Shown: positions 58,976 to 64,000 of the stretch, piece after piece | How positions within the stretch are numbered: position 1 is the stretch's first letter | Layout: each line of letters starts with the position of its first letter | Assembly (NCBI GenBank): GCA_963966185.1 | Contig: CAWZYM010000109.1 | Coordinates: 617,001-681,000 of the forward strand | DNA: 64,000 bases | From: Rhabditoides inermis | Taxonomy: Eukaryota > Nematoda > Chromadorea > Rhabditida > Rhabditidae | Direction: 5' to 3' | The notes under the pieces: model-generated | Told to the model about the DNA's origin: nothing | Seen by the model: the letters and a program-made list of their open reading frames with translations, nothing else | Databases searched by the model: none | Program-made: the position numbers and the translations under genes

Positions 58976-61900
58976 ATAAAACATGAAAAAGTGACCTCTC
59001 ACTAAAGTGAACAAGATTGTTAGAACAATTTTGAAAAGAAAAGTTGCCAGGATTCGAACTCGAGAGACGCTCCTAGTAAACAGAATCGCTAGCCATTCGG
59101 CCACACTGACATGTGTTTGCGGTCACTTCATTTCGAAGGTTGTGATAAAAAACGACCGAGATCATGTTTTTTGTCATTTTCACAAACATCAGGGTGTCTT
59201 TTTGTCTATCCCAAAATGAGTGTACGCACCATCTCCCACTCTTGAGTCTCCCACGACACGACTGGTGCGTCTTCCAGATTCGCGTCTTCCGGACATGCGT
59301 CTTCTAGAGTTGCGCCTTCTAGAACTGCGTCTTCTAGAGTTGCGTCTTCTAGAAATGCGTCTTCTATAATTGCGTCTTCTAGAATTGCGCCTTCCGGAGT
59401 TGAGTCAACTGTGATTGCCACATCTTCTCGAAAAAAAAACACCTGTGTTACATATTTTCCCAACTGTGATATGCGGCGGGCAACTCCCCCCCAACATAAA
59501 ACATGAAAAAGTGACCTCTCACTAAAGTGAACAAGATTGTTAGAACAATTTTGAAAAGAAAAGTTGCCAGGATTCGAACTCGAGAGACGCTCCTAGTAAA
59601 CAGAATCGCTAGCCATTCGGCCACACTGACATGTGTTTGCGGTCACTTCATTTCGAAGGTTGTGATAAAAAACGACCGAGATCATGTTTTTTGTCATTTT
59701 CACAAACATCAGGGTGTCTTTTTGTCTATCCCAAAATGAGTGTACGCAACATCTCCCACTCCTGAGTCTCCCACGACACGACTGGTGCGTCTTCCAGATT
59801 CGCGTCTTCCGGACATGCGTCTTCTAGAGTTGCGTCTTCTAGAACTGCGTCTTCTAGAGTTGCGTCTTCTAGAAATGCGTCTTCTATAAATGCGTTTTCT
59901 AAAATTGCGCCTTCCAGAGTTGAGTCACCTGTGCTTGCCACATCTTCTCGAAAAAAAAAACACCTGTGTTACATATTTTCCCAACTGTGATAGGCGGCGG
60001 GCAACTCCCCCCCAACATAAAACATGAAAAAGTGACCTCTCACTAAAGTGAACAAGATTGTTAGAACAATTTTGAAAAGAAAAGTTGCCAGGATTCGAAT
60101 TCGACGCTTCTAGTAAACAGGATCGCTAGCCATTCGGCCACACTGACATGTGTTTGCGGTCACTTCATCTCGAAGGTTGTGATAAAAAACGACCGAGATC
60201 ATGTTTTCGTCAATTTCACAAACATCAGAGTGTGTTTTTGTCTATTCCAAATTGAGTGTACGCACCATCTCCCACTCTTGAGTCTTCCACGACACGACTG
60301 GAGCGTCTTCCAGATTCGCGTCTTCGGACATGCGTCTTCTAGAGTTGCGTCTTCTAGAGTTGCGTCTTCTAGAGTTGCGTCTTCTAGAGTTGCGTCTTCT
60401 AGAATTGCGTCTTCTAGACATGCGTCTTCTAGAATCGAGTCCACTTTGCTTGCCACATCTTCTCGAAAAAAAAACACCTGTGTTACATATTTTCCCAACT
60501 GTGATAGGCGGCGAGCAACTCCCCCCCCCAACAAAAACATGAAAAAGTGACCTCTCACTGAAGTGAACAAGATTGTTAGAACAATTTTGAAAAAAAGTTG
60601 CCAGGATTCGAACTCGAGAGACGCTTCTAGTAAACAGGATCGCTAGCCATTCGGCCACACTGACATGTGTTTGCGGTCACTTCATTTCAAAGGTTGTGCT
60701 AAAAATCGACCGAGATCATGTTTTTTTTGTCATTTTCACAAACATCAGAGTGTCTTTTTGTCTATCCCAAATTGAGTGTACGCACCATCTCCCACTCTTG
60801 AGTCTCCCCCGACACGACTGGTGCGTCTTCCAGATTCGCGTCTTCCGGACATGCGTCTTCTAGAGTTGCGTCTTCTAGAATTGCGTCTTCTAGAAATGCG
60901 TCTTCTAGAATTGCGTCTTCTAGAATTGCGTCTTCCAGAGTTGAGTCAACTGTGCTTGCCACATCTTCTCGTAAAAAACACCTGTGTTACATATTTTCCC
61001 AACTGTGATAGGCGGCGGCCAACTCACCCCCCCCCCCCCCCAACATAAAACATGAAAAAGTGACCTCTCACTAAAGTGAACAAGATTGTTAGAACAATTT
61101 TGAAAAGAAAAAGTTGCCAGGATTCGAATTCGACGCTTCTAGTAAACAGGATCGCTAGCCATTCGGCCACACTGACATGTGTTTGCAGTCACTTTATTTC
61201 AAAGGTTGTGATAAAAAAAACGACCGAGATCATGTTTTTTTTTGTCATTTTCAAAAACATCAGGGTGTCTTTTTGTCTATCCCAAATTGAGTGTACGCAC
61301 CATCTCCCACTCTTGAGTCTTCCACGACACGACTGGTGCGTCTTCCAGATTCGCGTCTTCGGAAATGCGTCTTCTAGAATTGCGTCTTCTAGAGTTGCGT
61401 CTTCTAGAGTTGCGTCTTCTAGAGTTGCGTCTTCTAGAATTGCGTCTTCTAGACATGCGTCTTCTAGAATCGAGTCCACTTTGCTTGCCACATCTTCTCG
61501 AAAAAAAACACCTGTGTTACATATTTTCCCAACTGTGATAGGCGGCGGGCAACTCCCTCCCCAACAAAAACATGAAAAAGTGACCTCTCACTAAAGTGAA
61601 CAAGGTTGTTAGAACAATTCAAAAAAAGTTGCCAGGATTCGAACTCGAGAGACGCTTTTAGTAAACAGGATCGCTAGCCATTCGGCCACACTGACATGTG
61701 TTTGCGGTCACTTCATTTCGAAGGTTGTGATAAAAAACGACCGAGATCATGTTTTTTTGTCATTTTCACAAACATCAGGGTGTCTTTTTGTCTATCCAAA
61801 ATTGAGTGTACGCACCATCTCCCACTCTTGAGTCTCCCACGTTACGACTGGTGCGTCTTCCAGATTCGCGTCTTCCGGACATGCGTCTCCTAGAAGTGCG

Positions 61901-63240
61901 TCTTCTAGAATTGCGTCTTCTAGAGTTGCGTCTTCTAGAGTTGCGTCTTCTAGAATTGCGTCTTCTAGACATGCGTCTTCTAGAATCGAGTCCACTTTGC
62001 TTGCCACATCTTCTCGAAAAAAAAACACCCGTGTTACATATTTTCCCAACTGTGATAGGCGGCGGGCAACTCCCTCCCCAACAAAAACATGAAAAAGTGA
62101 CCTCTCACTAAAGTTAACAAGAATGTGAGAACAATTTTGAAAAAAAGTTGCCAGGATTCGAACTCGAGAGACGCTTTTAGTAAACAGGATCGCTAGCCAT
62201 TCGGCCACACTGAGATGTGTTTGCGGTCACTTCATTTCAAAGGTTGTGCTAAAAAACGACCGATAACATGTTTTTTTGTCATTTTCACAAACATCAGAGT
62301 GTCTTTTTGTCTATCCCAAATTGAGTGTACGCACCATCTCCCACTCTTGAGTCTCCCACGACACGACTGGTGCGTCTTCCAGATTCGCGTCTTCCGGACA
62401 TGCGTCTTCTAGAGTTGCGTCTTCTAGAATTGCGTCTTCTAGAAATGCGTCTTCTAGAATTGCGTCTTCTAGAATTGCGTCTTCCAGAGTTGAGTCAACT
62501 GTGCTTGCCACATCTTCTCGTAAAAAACACCTGTGTTACATATTTTGCCAACTGTGATAGGCGGCGGCCAACTCACCACCCCCCAACATAAAACATGAAA
62601 AAGTGACCTCTCACTAAAGTGAACAAGATTGTTAGAACAATTTTGAAAAGAAAAAGTTGCCAGGATTCGAATTCGACGCTTCTAGTAAACAGGATCGCTA
62701 GCCATTCGGCCACACTGACATGTGTTTGCAGTCACTTTATTTCAAAGGTTGTGATAAAAAAACGACCGAGATCATGTTTTTTTTTGTCATTTTCAAAAAC
62801 ATCAGGGTGTCTTTTTGTCTATCCCAAATTGAGTGTACGCACCATCTCCCACTCTTGAGTCTTCCACGACACGACTGGTGCGTCTTCCAGATTCGCGTCT
62901 TCGGAAATGCGTCTTCTAGAGTTGCGTCTTCTAGAGTTGCGTCTTCTAGAGTTGCGTCTTCTAGAGTTGCGTCTTCTAGAATTGCGTCTTCTAGACATGC
63001 GTCTTCTAGAATCGAGTCCACTTTGCTTGCCACATCTTCTCGAAAAAAAACACCTGTGTTACATATTTTCCCAACTGTGATAGGCGGCGGGCAACTCCCT
63101 CCCCAACAAAAACATGAAAAAGTGACCTCTCACTAAAGTTAACAAGAATGTGAGAACAATTTTGAAAAAAAAGTTGCCAGGATTCGAACTCGAGAGACGC
63201 TTTCAGTAAACAGGATCGCTAGCCATTCGGCCACACTGAG

Positions 63241-63640
63241 ATGTGTTTGCGGTCACTTCATTTCAAAGGTTGTGCTGAAAAACGACCGAGATCATGTTTT
63301 TTTTGTCATTTTCACAAACATCAGAGTCTCTTTTTGTCTATCCCAAATTGAGTGTACGCACCATCTCCCACTCTTGAGTCTCCCACGACACGACTGGTGC
63401 GTCTTCCAGATTCGCGTCTTCCGGACATGCGTCTTCTAGAGTTGCGTCTTCTAGAATTGCGTCTTCTAGAAATGCGTCTTCTATAAATGCGTCTTCTAGA
63501 CATGCGTCTTCTAGAATCGAGTCTACTTTGCTTGCCACATCTTCTCGAAAAAAAAACACCTGTGTTACATATTTTCCCAACTGTGATAGGCGGCGGGCAA
63601 CTCCCTCCCCAACAAAAACATGAAAAAGTGACCTCTCACT
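63241..63640. repeat. Hybrid B/A unit near window end
   Basis: It starts like the family B unit at 53867 (GAGATG, GTGCTGAAAAACG, GAGTCTC), but the minisatellite switches after CTATAAATG to CTAGACATG...ATCGAGTCTACT, a family A end. This is another recombinant inside the 15-bp array. Confidence 0.75.
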
Positions 63641-63679
63641 AAAGTGAACAAGATTGTTAGAACAATTTTGAAAAGAAAA

Positions 63680-63747
63680 GTTGCCAGGATTCGAACTCGA
63701 GAGACGCTCCTAGTAAACAGAATCGCTAGCCATTCGGCCACACTGAC
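63680..63747 (-). pseudogene. tRNA-derived head, last full copy in window
   Basis: A box is at 63730-63740 and B box at 63687-63697. This copy carries the second anticodon-arm haplotype (ATTCT-GTTTACT-AGGAG on the minus strand), in which the C.A mismatch of the first haplotype is replaced by a U.G pair. The downstream T-run is interrupted by one C (63671-63679). Confidence 0.75.
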
Positions 63748-64000
63748 ATGTGTTTGCGGTCACTTCATTTCGAAGGTTGTGATAAAAAACGACCGAGATC
63801 ATGTTTTTTGTCATTTTCACAAACATCAGGGTGTCTTTTTGTCTATCCCAAAATGAGTGTACGCAACATCTCCCACTCCTGAGTCTCCCACGACACGACT
63901 GGTGCGTCTTCCAGATTCGCGTCTTCCGGACATGCGTCTTCTAGAGTTGCGTCTTCTAGAGTTGCGTCTTCTAGAGTTGCGTCTTCTAGAGTTGCGTCTT

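Larger units (their letters stand above)
48254..64000. repeat. Right part of the same satellite array (about 31 units)
   Basis: The array resumes at TTTTCCCAACTG in mid-unit, exactly where the left part stopped, and runs off the window end. Head landmarks (ATG of ACATGTG, within ~2-3 bp) are 48431, 48983, 49499, 50005, 50267, 50787, 51303, 51817, 52319, 52838, 53346, 53867, 54373, 54906, 55425, 55945, 56485, 57004, 57525, 58066, 58586, 59111, 59631, 60148, 60665, 61177, 61696, 62215, 62720, 63241 and 63748. Orientation matches the left part. Family B units with the A4-G-A4 spacer dominate to about 60 kb, then A and B alternate. Three units (landmarks 52838, 53867, 62215) read GAGATG instead of GACATG at the landmark, as does 63241. 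No protein-coding gene is supported here. Confidence 0.97.

Noticed and set aside
1..64000. Telomeric or rDNA repeats
   Set aside because: No TTAGGG-type runs and no rRNA-like conserved blocks were seen.

Overview
This window is almost entirely one tandem satellite array from a eukaryotic, probably invertebrate animal, nuclear genome. I see no bacterial genes, no rRNA, no CRISPR and no credible protein-coding gene. The repeat unit is about 510 bp (roughly 500-560 bp), and I count about 119 units head to tail in one orientation. The array fills 1-45185 and 48254-64000. A mollusc-type genome is one guess, based only on the style of the repeats and of the inserted element. Nothing in the sequence fixes the species.

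Reading the + strand, each unit has these parts: (i) a spacer with small inverted repeats (AGTGA/TCACT copies and ATTGTT-AG-AACAAT); (ii) an A-run of 7-10, or A4-G-A4; (iii) about 68 bp that, on the minus strand, is a degenerate tRNA-derived head with an A box (TGGCCGAATGG) and a B box (AGTTCGAATCC), so the A-run becomes a T-run Pol III terminator a few bases past the B box; (iv) about 150 bp of unit body; (v) a nested 15-bp minisatellite (consensus TGCGTCTTCTAGARY, 7 to 13 copies) centred on the palindrome TTCTAGA(A); (vi) a tail in one of two forms, family A (...ATCGAGTCCACT...) or family B (...AGTTGAGTCAACT..., a palindrome containing TGAGTCA); (vii) a C-rich linker, either CTCCCTCCCC or a C-run of up to 18.

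The array carries many multi-unit duplications: 3 units/1520 bp, 3 units/1529 bp, 4 units/2075 bp, 5 units/2690 bp, 2 units/1069 bp, 3 units/1580 bp in three copies, and longer offsets of 3.56, 4.44, 7.19, 7.75, 9.26 and 9.36 kb. Several hybrid units mark unequal crossovers inside the 15-bp minisatellite. Family A units dominate up to about 34 kb. Family B units with the A4-G-A4 spacer dominate about 34-45 kb and 50-60 kb.

One monomer is split at 45185/48254 by a 3068-bp composite insertion. It consists of a 489-bp MITE-like element with 142-bp perfect terminal inverted repeats flanked by TA (45186-45674), about 2.1 kb of polypyrimidine octamer microsatellite (45782-47871), and a non-repetitive arm (47872-48253). 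That arm holds a CTCF-like motif, a G-quadruplex-type (CCCA)5 tract and a perfect 11-bp hairpin ending in CTAA before T, which resembles a Helitron/Helentron 3' terminus. Removing the insertion restores an intact monomer with no target duplication.

The most interesting possibility is that the array offers about 116 copies of a compact, self-terminating Pol III cassette, all on the minus strand. This is inferred from motifs; transcription is not shown.
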